DNA of 64,000 nt from an uncultured Corynebacterium sp. (GTDB lineage: Bacteria; Actinomycetota; Actinomycetes; Mycobacteriales; Mycobacteriaceae), in NCBI RefSeq assembly GCF_946222305.1, contig NZ_CAMIHZ010000006.1, positions 52,007 to 116,006 of the forward strand, given 5' to 3'. Positions 9,186 to 19,105 of this stretch are shown piece by piece (the stretch's first letter is position 1; each line of letters begins with the position of its first letter). The notes under the pieces are model-generated. The model was given only the letters and a program-made list of their open reading frames with translations, was not told the DNA's origin and searched no databases. The translations under genes and the position numbers were made by a program.

Positions 9186-9893
9186 TCATACAGATGTGCG
9201 CTGTACCCGCAGCCACGTGGCAAAGCCCCACATCACAAACAAGCCGTACACCACGTACAGCGCCGCGCTGGGGTAGTAGCCCGCCATAAGCAACAGTGGC
9301 ACACCTACAATGTCCACTGCAATCCAGATCAGCCAGAACTCAGTCCAGCCGCGAGCCATGCCAAACGTCGCCAGCATGGAGCCGACAAAGATCCACGCAT
9401 CGGCCCATGGCCCCCACGAACCCAGGGCGTCAAAAATCAAAGCGCACACCACCGTGCCCAGCACTGCGACCGCAAGCATTCCGATGCGCTGCTTTCCCGT
9501 AGCCCACTTGGGTTGCACTGCAGTCGTATCCTCATGCGGTTCGGAGACAATGGAACGGCTGGGATCAGTGTGATCGGGTTCCTGCATGCCGGTCTTGCGC
9601 GCTTTGGACCAGCGCCACCAGCCGTAGACGGAAACGATGAGGAACATTACCTGGCGACCGGCCTGGCCGTAGAGATCCAAATCCTGCGGGGTGTGGAACA
9701 GCCCGCCCAAAAACACGGTGAACAGCAACAGGTTGCCGATGATGCCCACCGGCCACGCCCACACCACGCGGCGCATCCCGCCGACCGCGGAGGCCAAGCC
9801 AAAAAGGTTGCCGATGACCTCGCGCACCAAAATCGGCGCCCCCGCGATCGTCCACGTGGCGTTGAGCAAGTTGGTGAGCACGGAATCGGTCAT
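9186..9893 (-). CDS. pnuC: Nicotinamide riboside/mononucleotide transporter PnuC-like
   Basis: A 235-aa inner-membrane protein with about seven hydrophobic segments. Diagnostic PnuC features are the N-terminal GNLFGLASAVGGMRRVVWAWPVGIIGN stretch split by a short loop (described here by its key residues G, W and P), the YGQAGRQVMFLIVSVYGWWRW segment with the conserved Q and WxxW, and WLIWIAVDIVGVPL-like residues near the C-terminus. PnuC moves vitamin B3 ribosides inward by facilitated diffusion, driven by phosphorylation in the cytosol. A hydrophilic insert rich in D/E/S/T lies between the third and fourth segments. The neighbouring TetR gene is 70 bp upstream on the same strand and may be cotranscribed. 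Confidence 0.85.
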   Translation of the reverse strand: MTDSVLTNLLNATWTIAGAPILVREVIGNLFGLASAVGGMRRVVWAWPVGIIGNLLLFTVFLGGLFHTPQDLDLYGQAGRQVMFLIVSVYGWWRWSKARKTGMQEPDHTDPSRSIVSEPHEDTTAVQPKWATGKQRIGMLAVAVLGTVVCALIFDALGSWGPWADAWIFVGSMLATFGMARGWTEFWLIWIAVDIVGVPLLLMAGYYPSAALYVVYGLFVMWGFATWLRVQRTSV

Positions 9894-9966
9894 CGGAAAA
9901 TTCTCAAGCTTTCTAGGGAGCAGGTCGGTGGTTCGGCTGCGAAGCTAGGGCGGGGACTAGGTGGCG

Positions 9967-10668
9967 TCAGGATAAAGAAAACCCCGACTGCAGCAACCGG
10001 TAACTTTCAGTCACCATGTCCTCGGGCGTGCGATCGCCGGCAAGGAGGGGATCTTGCGACAGCTCCCACACCGAGTGGCACACCATTAACAGCGTTTGCA
10101 CCAGCATCGTGGCCGTGAACATGTCCACTCGATTGTCGTAGTACCGACGAATGGCGTTCACTAGCGGCACCAAGAAGCGTTTGCCAGCGTGGCATTGTGC
10201 GGGCGTATTGGTGGCCGCGCGGGCATCTCGGGTGATCATATCTTCGAGGATGTCCAAATCCAGCCCGAGGATCACGCTCGCCAGTCGGCCGATGGCGGAC
10301 ATGCTGTACAGCTCGTCATTCGGATTGTTGTAGAACCGCAGAGTCAGCGATTGCGCCAGTTCCAAGGGCTCGAGCCCGGCATCGGTGGTTTCTACCTCGC
10401 CACACAGCCAATCCATCATGGAGTGCAGGAAATCCATCACCGCTGCTTCCCGGTGGGGGAAGTAGTTGTGGAATGTGCGCTGGGACACTCCGGCGCGCTC
10501 GCAGATGCTGGTGATCGTTGCCAGATCTACACCTTGTTCCAAGATCATTTCCACGGTGGCGCGGGTGATCGCATGCCGCGTTTCAGCCTTCTTCCGGTCG
10601 CGCAGGCTCAACCCCTCCACGGCCGAGGTCGCCGTGGGGCGGTGTTGTGGAGAAGGGGAGGCATTCAT
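9967..10668 (-). CDS. TetR-family transcriptional regulator of the MMPL exporter
   Basis: N-terminal helix-turn-helix residues (RDRKKAETRHAITRATVEMI, then TSICERAGVSQRTFHNYF) are classic TetR; the C-terminal ligand domain is unlike any I can name. The gene follows the MMPL exporter: the exporter's TGA overlaps the start region (ATG at 10668, or GTG at 10671), so the two are cotranscribed and coupled. It is therefore probably a repressor of its own operon, acting at the palindromes just upstream of the exporter (13153-13178). The inducer is unknown; MMPL pumps with adjacent TetR genes often export lipids or hydrophobic drugs. Confidence 0.88.
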   Translation of the reverse strand: MNASPSPQHRPTATSAVEGLSLRDRKKAETRHAITRATVEMILEQGVDLATITSICERAGVSQRTFHNYFPHREAAVMDFLHSMMDWLCGEVETTDAGLEPLELAQSLTLRFYNNPNDELYSMSAIGRLASVILGLDLDILEDMITRDARAATNTPAQCHAGKRFLVPLVNAIRRYYDNRVDMFTATMLVQTLLMVCHSVWELSQDPLLAGDRTPEDMVTESYRLLQSGFSLS

Positions 10669-13073
10669 CACTTACTCACTTTAGAAACCGACGCCCCATT
10701 GGATTCCTTCGAGGTCTCGAAATCGGGTTGCAGTCCCTGCAGGCTCTCGCCCTCAACGTCCACCTTGGGCAGGATGCGGTCTAGCCACTTCGGCAGCTTC
10801 CAGGCGCGTTCGTCCAGTAGGTACATCACAGCCGGAATCAATGTCATGCGGACAATGAACGCATCGATGAGCACGGCGGCAGCCAAGGCAAAGCCCATGA
10901 CCTTAATGAATGGTTCGTCGAGCAACATGAAGGCGGAGAACACCGAGATCATGATCAGTGCGGCGGCGGTGACCACGCGGGCACCGTGCTTGTAGCCGTT
11001 GGAGACCGCGTTGCCCGGAGTTTTGCCGTGCGCCCAGCCTTCGCGCATGCGGGTGACGAGGAAGACCTGGTAATCCATCGCCAGGCCGAAGACGATACCG
11101 ATGAGCATGATCGGCAGGAAGGAAATAATTGGCTGAGGATCGTTGATGATGCCGCCCCAGCCCAGCTGCCACAAGGCAACTGTCACACCGAAGGTGGCGG
11201 CGACGGACAATCCGAAGCCCAAGGCCGCGACCAGTGGCACCCAAATGGAACGGAAGACGACCATGAGTAGCAGGAAAGCCAGCAGAATCACGATGCCGAC
11301 ATAGGGCAGGAGGGCATCGGAGAGGCGCTGGGAGATGTCCTCGTACATCGGTGTGACGCCCGTGATGCGGTAGCTGGCGCCGGTGTCTGCGGAGAACTTG
11401 CCCTCAGCGTCGCGCATCGCTGCCAGCACATCAGCTGCACGCGCATCTGTCGCCCCATAGGACGGGGTGATCATCAGCTGGGCTGCGTCACCGAGATCGC
11501 GGGGGTCTTTCTGGTTGCCGTTGGTGGCGACGACCTGGACATTGTCCACGCCTTCGACCCCACCGATGGTCTTCACAGCTTCGGCGGTGGCCTTCGCGCG
11601 CTGAGCCTTATCGACATCCTTGTAGTCCAGCAACGCGATCATTGGCGCATTGCGGCCAGGGCCGAAAGCTTCGTCGGTCATCTCGTAAGCGGTTCGCGTG
11701 GGGGACCCCAGTTTGGTGGAGCCATCGTTGGGCATTGCCAAGCGCAGCTGCGCTGCGGGAATTGCCAGCAGAGCCAGAACCACTACGCCTGCGATTAGGA
11801 ATAGCGCGGGGCGCTTGCGGATCGTGCGTGCCCATTTCAGGCCCATCGTGGGCTTGTCGTTTTCTGGATCCGGCGCTTTCACCAGGGGTGCACGGCCGGC
11901 GAATACCTTGGTGCCGATGGCACCGATGATGGCGGGCAGCAAGGTGATGGACACGATCACGGCGATCGCCACCGTGCCCGCGGCGGCCAGTGCCATGGCC
12001 GTCAGGAACGGAATGTTGATAATGGTCAGCGCTGCCAGTGCGATCAGCACCGTGAGGCCGGCGAATAGCACAGCCGAACCGGCCTTACCCACGGCTAATC
12101 CGGCCAGGTGAGCGCGCTCGCGGAAGCTGATGGTCTTGAGCTTTTGGGCGAGGTCCTTGGGCTCCATATTGGAACCATCCACGTGAGCGATGAGCTCATT
12201 GCGGAATCGAGCCAGGATAAACAGGGCGTAGTCGATGCCCACGGCCAAGCCGATCATGGACGCCAGGGTTGGGGTCATGTTGTTGATGTTGTCGCTGAAG
12301 CGAGTTGCAGCGAACACTAGCGCGATGCCGGTTCCCACCCCCGTCACTGCGGTGACCAAGGGAAGGCCAGCAGCCACGAAAGACCCGAACGTGATGATCA
12401 GCACGACGGCGGCCACAGCCATACCGATCAATTCGGACGTGCCGTCCATTTCACCGCCGGCCTGGAAAGCATTACCGGACCAGCCAACCTTTAGATCGCC
12501 CTTGTTGTTTTCGACGACCTGGCTGAACTTGTCCTTGTCGGCAGCATCGATGTCCATGGCCTTGTCGGCGTCGAAAGCGACATCAATCTGGCCGGTGGTC
12601 TTGTCCTTGCTCAGCGGGCTGAGTGCCTGCAGATCTTCTGCGATCTGCTGCTTTGGCATACCTTGGGCGGCCTTAGCCTTGCCCATTTGCGCTTCCAGGC
12701 CATTGGCGGCCAGAACAGGGGAGACGATCTTGTCCTTATCGGTGAGGTAGTCCTCGCCCTGTAGAGCCTTGGTCAGGGCGTCCACTTCGGCTGCTACGTC
12801 TTTATCCGCCAGGGTCTTGCCCTCTGGTGCCTGGATGACGAGTTTGCCGGTAGGGGCCTCGAGCTGATCTTGTTCCTGGGTGTTGAAACGCGACTTGAGT
12901 TCATTTTGCGTTTCCACCGATTCAAGACCGGGAATGCTAAACGATGTGCTGGTTGGTTTCTGCAGGGTTGCTGCAGCCACGCCCACCCCGATGAGGATGA
13001 GCAGCCATAGCGCCAACACTTTCCAGCGGTTGGCGTAGGCTCCGCGGCCTAACTTGTAGAGGAATTTTGCCAT
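10668..13073 (-). CDS. MMPL/RND-family membrane exporter
   Basis: An 801-aa protein with about 12 membrane segments in two halves, each following a large extracytoplasmic loop (about residues 35-205 and 440-580), as in the MmpL transporters of mycolate-making bacteria. The proton-relay region includes GLAVGIDYALFILARFRNE in the first half and IVFGLAMDYQVFLVTRMREG in the second, with the paired D-Y residues of the family. AAGGAG precedes the ATG at 13073. It heads an operon with a TetR regulator. Substrate is unknown; there is no mycolate-biosynthesis gene next to it, so a drug/lipid efflux role controlled by TetR is as likely as a trehalose-mycolate role. Confidence 0.9.
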   Translation of the reverse strand: MAKFLYKLGRGAYANRWKVLALWLLILIGVGVAAATLQKPTSTSFSIPGLESVETQNELKSRFNTQEQDQLEAPTGKLVIQAPEGKTLADKDVAAEVDALTKALQGEDYLTDKDKIVSPVLAANGLEAQMGKAKAAQGMPKQQIAEDLQALSPLSKDKTTGQIDVAFDADKAMDIDAADKDKFSQVVENNKGDLKVGWSGNAFQAGGEMDGTSELIGMAVAAVVLIITFGSFVAAGLPLVTAVTGVGTGIALVFAATRFSDNINNMTPTLASMIGLAVGIDYALFILARFRNELIAHVDGSNMEPKDLAQKLKTISFRERAHLAGLAVGKAGSAVLFAGLTVLIALAALTIINIPFLTAMALAAAGTVAIAVIVSITLLPAIIGAIGTKVFAGRAPLVKAPDPENDKPTMGLKWARTIRKRPALFLIAGVVVLALLAIPAAQLRLAMPNDGSTKLGSPTRTAYEMTDEAFGPGRNAPMIALLDYKDVDKAQRAKATAEAVKTIGGVEGVDNVQVVATNGNQKDPRDLGDAAQLMITPSYGATDARAADVLAAMRDAEGKFSADTGASYRITGVTPMYEDISQRLSDALLPYVGIVILLAFLLLMVVFRSIWVPLVAALGFGLSVAATFGVTVALWQLGWGGIINDPQPIISFLPIMLIGIVFGLAMDYQVFLVTRMREGWAHGKTPGNAVSNGYKHGARVVTAAALIMISVFSAFMLLDEPFIKVMGFALAAAVLIDAFIVRMTLIPAVMYLLDERAWKLPKWLDRILPKVDVEGESLQGLQPDFETSKESNGASVSKVSK

Positions 13074-13152
13074 GAGGGCAGGTTCTCCTTGCGAGACGAC
13101 ATGGGAAAGCCCGGAATCATCCGGGGAACAACATTCGCAAGCTTACCTACCC

Positions 13153-13178
13153 TGTGCAATTTTGCACAACGGGTGCAA
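13153..13178. promoter_or_regulatory. Palindromic operator, three half-sites, upstream of the MMPL-TetR operon
   Basis: TGTGCAA-TT-TTGCACA (13153-13168) is a perfect inverted repeat with a 2-nt centre. Its right arm is reused in a second inverted repeat TTGCAC-AACGG-GTGCAA (13162-13178 approximately). This gives three half-sites in 26 bp, about 80 bp before the exporter's start codon and just after the pth stop. It is the best candidate for the TetR binding site, with autoregulation. Confidence 0.6.
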
Positions 13179-13180
13179 GA

Positions 13181-13852
13181 TTATTTTTTTGTGTGAATTT
13201 CGTGCTGCGCCTTTTGTAGGCCAGATGTCACCAACAACTCAACAGCCCGTACCGATTCTTCAATGAGCGCATCTGTTCTGGGACCGCTCTCAATAGGGGA
13301 CAGGACGTGCTCGATCACAGTTTGACCCTGCGCAGGCCGACCAATCCCCATCCGCACACGCAGGTAGTCCCGGGTCCCCAACTCCGCGGTGGTGGATTTC
13401 AATCCATTGTGGCCATTTTCATTTCCCCCTTGCTTCACCCGCACCCGGCCGTGCGGGATGTCGAGCTCATCGTGCATCACGATGATCTTCTCCGGTGGGA
13501 CCCCGTAGTATTCGGCGGCTGCCTTGATCGCTTCCCCAGATTCGTTCATGAAGGTATTGGAACGAATGATCGCGAGCGGATGCGCCCCCAGTTGCACCCT
13601 TGCTTCGGTGAATGGCTGTCCTTGGACGGGCCTCAAATAATCGAGTGGGCAGGCATCGGTATTCAATCGTTCGAATAGCAGGTTTGAAGCCATGTAGCCC
13701 ACGTTGTGACGGGTTGTTGCATACTTCGCACCCGGGTTGCCGAGGCCGATGATGATCCACTCTGGCGGGGGTTTTCGGACTTCTTGGGTCGACGCCACGC
13801 GCTGCCCATTAAATAGCTTGCTGAATAGGCCCTTGATGCTCATTTCATACAT
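13181..13852 (-). CDS. pth: Peptidyl-tRNA hydrolase, first copy
   Basis: Pth cleaves the ester bond of peptidyl-tRNAs that fall off the ribosome. The catalytic core is present: GLGNPGAKYATTRHNVGY (Asn and His), the mobile loop NTFMNESGEAI, and HDELDIPHGRVRVKQGG followed by GHNGLKS. About 35 residues with basic and hydrophobic character precede the core, longer than in the classical enzyme. Start choice is open: ATG 13852, or ATG 13843, which lies 7 nt after a TAACAT -10-like hexamer and would be leaderless. A second paralogue lies 5 kb upstream on the same strand; corynebacteria commonly carry two. Confidence 0.94.
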   Translation of the reverse strand: MYEMSIKGLFSKLFNGQRVASTQEVRKPPPEWIIIGLGNPGAKYATTRHNVGYMASNLLFERLNTDACPLDYLRPVQGQPFTEARVQLGAHPLAIIRSNTFMNESGEAIKAAAEYYGVPPEKIIVMHDELDIPHGRVRVKQGGNENGHNGLKSTTAELGTRDYLRVRMGIGRPAQGQTVIEHVLSPIESGPRTDALIEESVRAVELLVTSGLQKAQHEIHTKK

Positions 13853-13973
13853 GTTAGTGCCGAAAGTCCCTAGATAGCAGGGAACCCCACCTGCTTAGGG
13901 CGTTAATTTTGTGTAAAGCAGATGAGGTTCTGAAATGCTCCTGACCAGCACAAGGCGCGGGTCTAGGTGGATT

Positions 13974-16199
13974 TTATGCGCGCTCCCAAACGCGGTGGTT
14001 TTCCATCAGTGGAACCAAAGCATCCACACCGGCCTTGGCGTCGGAGACAAACTCCACACCGGCTGGAGTGTCGTCCACTAGCTTGCGCAGAGCGTGCTGA
14101 CCGTCAGCGGGCTTGACGTCCTCCAATACGGCGATGGCCTTGAAGTGCTGCGTCAGCTCCTCGATCAGAGTGTTGGTCTCCGGGGTGTCTGGCAGGCTGA
14201 TCACAATCGCGGCATCGAATTCAATCGAACGGGCTGCCGTGTAGGTGCGGGACACGGGGATGTCCTTGCCCTCGGAATCATCGGCAGACAATGTGCCACC
14301 GGTGGTGGCGGTGACGAGGGGCGTCATCCCCGCATCAACAATCGCCTGCACCGCAGGCTGGATGGCCTCAGCTGGGGTGGTGTCATCGGCCAGGATGGCA
14401 ACCTTACGGCCATCGACTGGGTAGGTCTTGCCCAGCTGAGACAGTGCAGCGCTGGTGTCCACGGAGCCGACTTCAGCTGGAGCGTCCGCGGAAACCTGCA
14501 GACCCAAGCCCTCGGCAACAGCATCCGCGAGTCCGCGGTCCACGCGAGCTAGCACATCCACGGCGCGTTGGCGGATCGGAGTTTCGTAGCACTTGCTCAG
14601 CTCGAATGTGTAGGCACTGATGACGTGCTGCTGCTCAGTCTCGGTCAGGCTGCGGTAGAACATTGCCGGCTGAGAGTAGTGATCCTCGAAGCTGACCGGC
14701 TTACGACGCGTCTGCGTGGACTTGGCAACAACAACCTCGGGATCAACGAAAGCACCGATGCCGTCTTCAGCGCGAGTGAACTTCTCCTCGGCTGGCAGCG
14801 GGTTATTAGCCTCCAACGAGTTCGGGCGGTAGGCGGTCTTGCCCGCGTGGATCGCCTGCTGAGCACGGCCATCACGCTGGTTGTCGTTGACCTCCGCGCG
14901 TGGGCGGTTGATCGGCAGTTGGCCGTGGTTCGGTCCACCCAAGCGGTTGAGCTGCGTGTCCGAGTAGGAGAACAAACGACCCTGCAGCAATGGATCAGCA
15001 GTGACATTAATGCCTGGGGGCAAGACTCCTGGGTGGAAGGTTGCTTGTTCAGTCTCCGCGAAGTAGTTGGTGGGGTTCGCGTTCAACGTCATTGTGCCGA
15101 TGATCGTGACAGGAGCGAGCTCCTCTGGAACCAGCTTGGTTGGATCCAGTAGGTCGATGCCCTCGAACATCTCGTCTTCAGTGTCCTCAAACACCTGAAC
15201 ACCCAAGTCCCACTCAGGGTATGCGCCGGCCTTAATGGCGTCGGAAAGATCCCGGCGATGGAAGTCAGGGTCGAAACCACCGGTCAACTGGGCTTCCTCC
15301 CACACCAGGGAGTGCACGCCCAAGCGTGGTTTCCAGTGGAACTTGACCAGGTGGGTCTTGCCGTCTTGGTTGGTGACGCGGAAGGTGTGAACACCGAAAC
15401 CTTCCATCATGCGGAAGGAACGAGGGATGCCACGATCGGACATGTTCCACATGGTGTGGTGGGTGGCCTCCGTGTGGAGAGTCACGAAATCCCAGAAAGT
15501 ATCGTGCGCACTTTGAGCCTGAGGAATCTCCAGGTCGGGCTCCGGCTTCACGGAGTGAACAACATCTGGGAACTTTATGCCGTCCTGGATGAAGAACACG
15601 GGGATGTTGTTGCCCACCAAGTCCCAATTGCCTTCGGCGGTGTAGAACTTCGTGGCGAAACCGCGCGTATCGCGAGCGGTATCCATGGATCCACGGAAAC
15701 CGGCGACGGTGGAGAAACGCACGAAAACTGGGGTTTCCTCGCCCTTGTCGAATACCTTCGCACGGCAAATTTCAGCACCCTTACCGTTGGCGACGAAAGT
15801 GCCGTGGGCGCCGGCACCGCGGGCGTGGACTACGCGCTCCGGGATGCGTTCGTGGTCGAAATGCTGCAGCTTATCGCGCAGCTGGTGGTCCTGGATCAGA
15901 ACCGGGCCACGCTCACCGGCGCGCAAGGAGTGATCGGCGGTAGTGATGCGAGCGCCCTGGCTGTTTGTTAGGTAACGGCCCTGCTGATGACGTGGATCTG
16001 GATCACCTGCACCGATGTGGAATGGGCAACCGGTAGCGCTGCGAGGCTCTGGGGTTCCTTGGTCGGGGTTGGGCTTTGGTGGATCAACCGGAGTGGTGGG
16101 TTCCTGAACTTCAGGGGTGTGGCTGGAAGGCGACGGCGCAATTCCCGTCGTGTCGACATTCTTGTCGTTGTCCTTCGGTGATGGTGTGGTGGAGCTCAT
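13974..16199 (-). CDS. katE: Large-subunit (HPII-like) haem catalase
   Basis: A monofunctional clade-2 catalase that dismutates hydrogen peroxide. The 741-aa length is about 250 longer than small-subunit catalases because of a C-terminal flavodoxin/class I amidotransferase-like domain (from about residue 600, VDGRKVAILADD). In the core, the distal His is in RVVHARGAGAHGTF, the NADPH/haem channel region in TRDFATKFYT-like residues, and the haem-ligand Tyr in RLFSYSDTQLNRLG. The N-terminal 60 residues are Pro/Thr-rich and likely disordered. The frame opens at a TTG (16217) but ATG 16199 follows GAGGAG and is preferred. It appears monocistronic. Confidence 0.94.
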   Translation of the reverse strand: MSSTTPSPKDNDKNVDTTGIAPSPSSHTPEVQEPTTPVDPPKPNPDQGTPEPRSATGCPFHIGAGDPDPRHQQGRYLTNSQGARITTADHSLRAGERGPVLIQDHQLRDKLQHFDHERIPERVVHARGAGAHGTFVANGKGAEICRAKVFDKGEETPVFVRFSTVAGFRGSMDTARDTRGFATKFYTAEGNWDLVGNNIPVFFIQDGIKFPDVVHSVKPEPDLEIPQAQSAHDTFWDFVTLHTEATHHTMWNMSDRGIPRSFRMMEGFGVHTFRVTNQDGKTHLVKFHWKPRLGVHSLVWEEAQLTGGFDPDFHRRDLSDAIKAGAYPEWDLGVQVFEDTEDEMFEGIDLLDPTKLVPEELAPVTIIGTMTLNANPTNYFAETEQATFHPGVLPPGINVTADPLLQGRLFSYSDTQLNRLGGPNHGQLPINRPRAEVNDNQRDGRAQQAIHAGKTAYRPNSLEANNPLPAEEKFTRAEDGIGAFVDPEVVVAKSTQTRRKPVSFEDHYSQPAMFYRSLTETEQQHVISAYTFELSKCYETPIRQRAVDVLARVDRGLADAVAEGLGLQVSADAPAEVGSVDTSAALSQLGKTYPVDGRKVAILADDTTPAEAIQPAVQAIVDAGMTPLVTATTGGTLSADDSEGKDIPVSRTYTAARSIEFDAAIVISLPDTPETNTLIEELTQHFKAIAVLEDVKPADGQHALRKLVDDTPAGVEFVSDAKAGVDALVPLMENHRVWERA

Positions 16200-16485
16200 C
16201 AGAGTCTCACTCCTCAATGAGGTATCGGTGATAAATGCGGTGACGTTGTGGTGGCGGGGTGCGCGAATCGTGAGTCATGACTCGCGACACACGCGCCTGC
16301 CCGACGTTAGTTCTCGACGGTACCGACTCCTACACGGCGCGACAACAAGTTCTTTCGCCCTACACCCGCGAAAAATTAGTGGGGCGCAACCACCATCGAG
16401 CAGTGCATTTGCTATTTCCTCATCGCTGGAGGACCACCGGGGCCAAAACCTTACGAGCTCCTGGTGGGTTAAGCTACGCGTCTTA

Positions 16486-18141
16486 TTAGTCCGCTACCAG
16501 CGTGTGCAGCTCGAATTCGGGGTGTTCCTTCTCGATGAATGCCAGCTTCCACTTATCGCCGAACAGTGCAATGAGCTCACCATCGGTGCGCGTGAAAATC
16601 TCCACGCCGCGTTGCTTGGCCAATTCCGGCGCGGTCTCGGGGGTGGTTCGGCGAGCGACGGAGTAAGGGATTGGTTCCGTGACCGTCTCCACGTTGTACT
16701 CGTTTTCCATGCGCGCCTGCATAACCTCGAACTGCATTGGGCCCACCGCTGCCATCACAGGTGCGGCATCGCCGCGAGCGTCGTTACGCAGAATCTGCAC
16801 CACGCCCTCGGAATCGAGCTGCTCTAGTGCCTTGCGGAACTGCTTGTACTTGCCCAAGGACTTGGCACGCAGGGTACGGAAGTGCTCCGGGGCGAACTGA
16901 GGCATCGGAGGGAATTGCACCTTCTTGCCCGCGTAAATCGTGTCACCGGGGGCCAGGGAACCCGCGTTAACCAGGCCCACAATGTCACCGGGGAACGCCG
17001 ATTCCACCGTCGAACGCGTGCGACCGAACACCGTCAACGCGTATTTCGTCGAGAAGCTGCGGCCGGACTGCGCATGGCTGACCTGCATGCCTCGCTCAAA
17101 TTCGCCGGAGACCACGCGCATGAACGCCAACGAATCGCGGTGGTTGCGGTCCATGCCAGCCTGCACCTTGAACACCACGCCAGCGAACTCGTCATCCGTC
17201 TCGCGGAACTCAGCGATAGCTGCAGAATTACCACCGGCAGCCGCTTCCAGGGCCTTCTTGTCGCTGGCTCGGCCTTGTGGTGCCGGGGCGAGCTCGCACA
17301 GAGTATCCAGAATTTGGTGGACGCCGAAGTTCAGCATTGCCGAGGCGAAAATCAATGGCGAAGTGGTGCACTCAAGGAATAATTCCCGGTCGTGAATCGC
17401 TCCGTCGGCAGCCAACAGCTCCGCTTCCTCGGCTGCGGTTTCCCACACGTCCTCCTCACGCTCCAAGGCTTGCTCAGGCGTGTAGTGCTCCTCGGGTGCA
17501 ATGGTGGAGCCGCCAGAGGTGCGTTCGAAGTGGATGTACTCTTCGGCCTCGCCGTCTTCGTTAATGCGGGCTAGGCCCCGGAAGTCACCGGCTTCACCCA
17601 CCGGCCAGAACAGGGGAGTGGGCTGCAGCTGAATCTCGTTAACAATTTCATCGACGAGTTCCAGCGGAGTTCTACCCGGGCGGTCCCACTTGTTGACGAC
17701 GGTGACGATGGGCAAACCGCGTGCTTTACACACACGGAAAAGTTTCAGCGTCTGCGGCTCGAGACCTTTAGCACCATCGATGAGCATGACCGCGGCGTCA
17801 ACGGCCGAAAGAACACGATAGGTGTCCTCCGAAAAGTCGGCGTGACCTGGAGTATCGACCAGGTTAATCATGTAGGGCTCGCCCTCGTGGCCCTCGGGGG
17901 CGTATTCGAACTGCAGGGCCGAGGACGCGATAGAAATACCGCGGTCTTTTTCCATGTCCATCCAGTCGGAGACAGTGGACTTACGGCCGGCCTTGCCGTG
18001 GACGGCGCCGGCTTCATTGATGATGTGCGCGTGCAGCGCCAGCGCTTCGGTGAGCGTGGACTTACCGGCATCCGGGTGAGCGATGACGGCGAAGGTTCTA
18101 CGCCGCGTGGCTTCGGATTGGATGGTGCTGGTATCGCTCAT
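16486..18141 (-). CDS. prfC: Peptide chain release factor 3 (GTPase)
   Basis: RF3 is a translational GTPase that recycles RF1/RF2 from the ribosome after termination. The 551-aa protein shows the G1 motif AHPDAGKST near residue 20, the switch region DRGISIASSALQFEY, G3 DTPGHADFSEDT, and G4 NKWD, followed by the RF3-specific domains II and III. The DxExDRGIS switch is the usual RF3 form rather than that of EF-G. It lies between katE and pth on the same strand with about 280 bp to katE, and seems independently transcribed. Confidence 0.96.
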   Translation of the reverse strand: MSDTSTIQSEATRRRTFAVIAHPDAGKSTLTEALALHAHIINEAGAVHGKAGRKSTVSDWMDMEKDRGISIASSALQFEYAPEGHEGEPYMINLVDTPGHADFSEDTYRVLSAVDAAVMLIDGAKGLEPQTLKLFRVCKARGLPIVTVVNKWDRPGRTPLELVDEIVNEIQLQPTPLFWPVGEAGDFRGLARINEDGEAEEYIHFERTSGGSTIAPEEHYTPEQALEREEDVWETAAEEAELLAADGAIHDRELFLECTTSPLIFASAMLNFGVHQILDTLCELAPAPQGRASDKKALEAAAGGNSAAIAEFRETDDEFAGVVFKVQAGMDRNHRDSLAFMRVVSGEFERGMQVSHAQSGRSFSTKYALTVFGRTRSTVESAFPGDIVGLVNAGSLAPGDTIYAGKKVQFPPMPQFAPEHFRTLRAKSLGKYKQFRKALEQLDSEGVVQILRNDARGDAAPVMAAVGPMQFEVMQARMENEYNVETVTEPIPYSVARRTTPETAPELAKQRGVEIFTRTDGELIALFGDKWKLAFIEKEHPEFELHTLVAD

Positions 18142-18302
18142 GAAAACGCTGATCCTTCAAGGTTGGGGGCGGTATTGACGCGCCCAACATGATAACCCAG
18201 CACTACCGCAGGGCTTTAATGCGTTGTCTTCAACGCTGAAAAATCTGCGAGCTAACCGATGAGCAACTTCGCGTTCATACCGGCGCAGTGAGTCGGCGAA
18301 CG

Positions 18303-18971
18303 CTAGCCCCTAGATTCCGCATAACGCATTCCCGCTTCCACTCCCTGTTGCACACAGGCTCGGGTGGCATCTGCGGCGTCGGCCACGGCGATAGGTAGCC
18401 AGGCGTTTTCGGCCTTGCTAAAGGGTTTTAGTACGTACGACGCCACATCCATCCGACCCGGTGGACGACCAATTCCCAGGGCAATTCGAACGTATTCTTT
18501 TGTGCCGAGCGCTTTGGTGATGGAGCGCAAACCGTTGTGGCCGTGATCGCCACCGCCGATCCGCACCCGCACTTTTTCGGGATCCAAATCCAGTTCGTCG
18601 TAAATCACGATCACGCGTTCGGCGGGCACTTTGAAGAACTTCGCTAGGTTGGCCACTGGCGCGCCAGATTCGTTCATGTACGTCCGGGGACGTGCCAGCA
18701 CAACTGGGATATCGCCAAAACGTGTTTGGCAAATCAAGCTATTAGTTTTGCGGTGCTGCGCCAGCGATCCCGGAGCGGGCAGTAAATCTCCCAGTAGTTC
18801 GTCAACTACCAGGTAACCGGCGTTGTGGCGGGTGGTGGCGTACTTATCGCCGGGGTTGCCCAGCCCCACAATCAGCCACGGTGCGGATTCGGATCCTTGC
18901 GTCGCCTTATTCGCTCCGCCTTGCGGACGATGACCTGTAGAAAAGCGAGTAGCTGCCATGCGAGTAATCAT
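18303..18971 (-). CDS. pth: Peptidyl-tRNA hydrolase, second copy
   Basis: A second complete Pth of 222 aa with all catalytic residues: GLGNPGDKYATTRHNAGYLV, the RPRTYMNESGAPV loop and YDELDLDPEKVRVRIGGG followed by GHNGLRS. It begins with a 30-residue basic tail that replaces the different tail of the first copy. It lies just downstream of rplY on the same strand, the usual glmU-prs-rplY-pth neighbourhood of actinobacteria, so this is the positional orthologue. Two in-frame ATGs (18971 and 18959) could serve as start. The two copies are clearly diverged, so this is not a recent duplication. Confidence 0.95.
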   Translation of the reverse strand: MITRMAATRFSTGHRPQGGANKATQGSESAPWLIVGLGNPGDKYATTRHNAGYLVVDELLGDLLPAPGSLAQHRKTNSLICQTRFGDIPVVLARPRTYMNESGAPVANLAKFFKVPAERVIVIYDELDLDPEKVRVRIGGGDHGHNGLRSITKALGTKEYVRIALGIGRPPGRMDVASYVLKPFSKAENAWLPIAVADAADATRACVQQGVEAGMRYAESRG

Positions 18972-19105
18972 CTCACATGACAGCTTCGGTTCTCTTCCGC
19001 ACCTACACCCCCAGTTTCCTCCCGGGTGCTAGGTGTTGGCCATAGACTGGGAGCAGCGGGGCGTCGATATCAGAAAAGAAATAAGAAGGGGAGGGGGAGA
19101 AGAAA

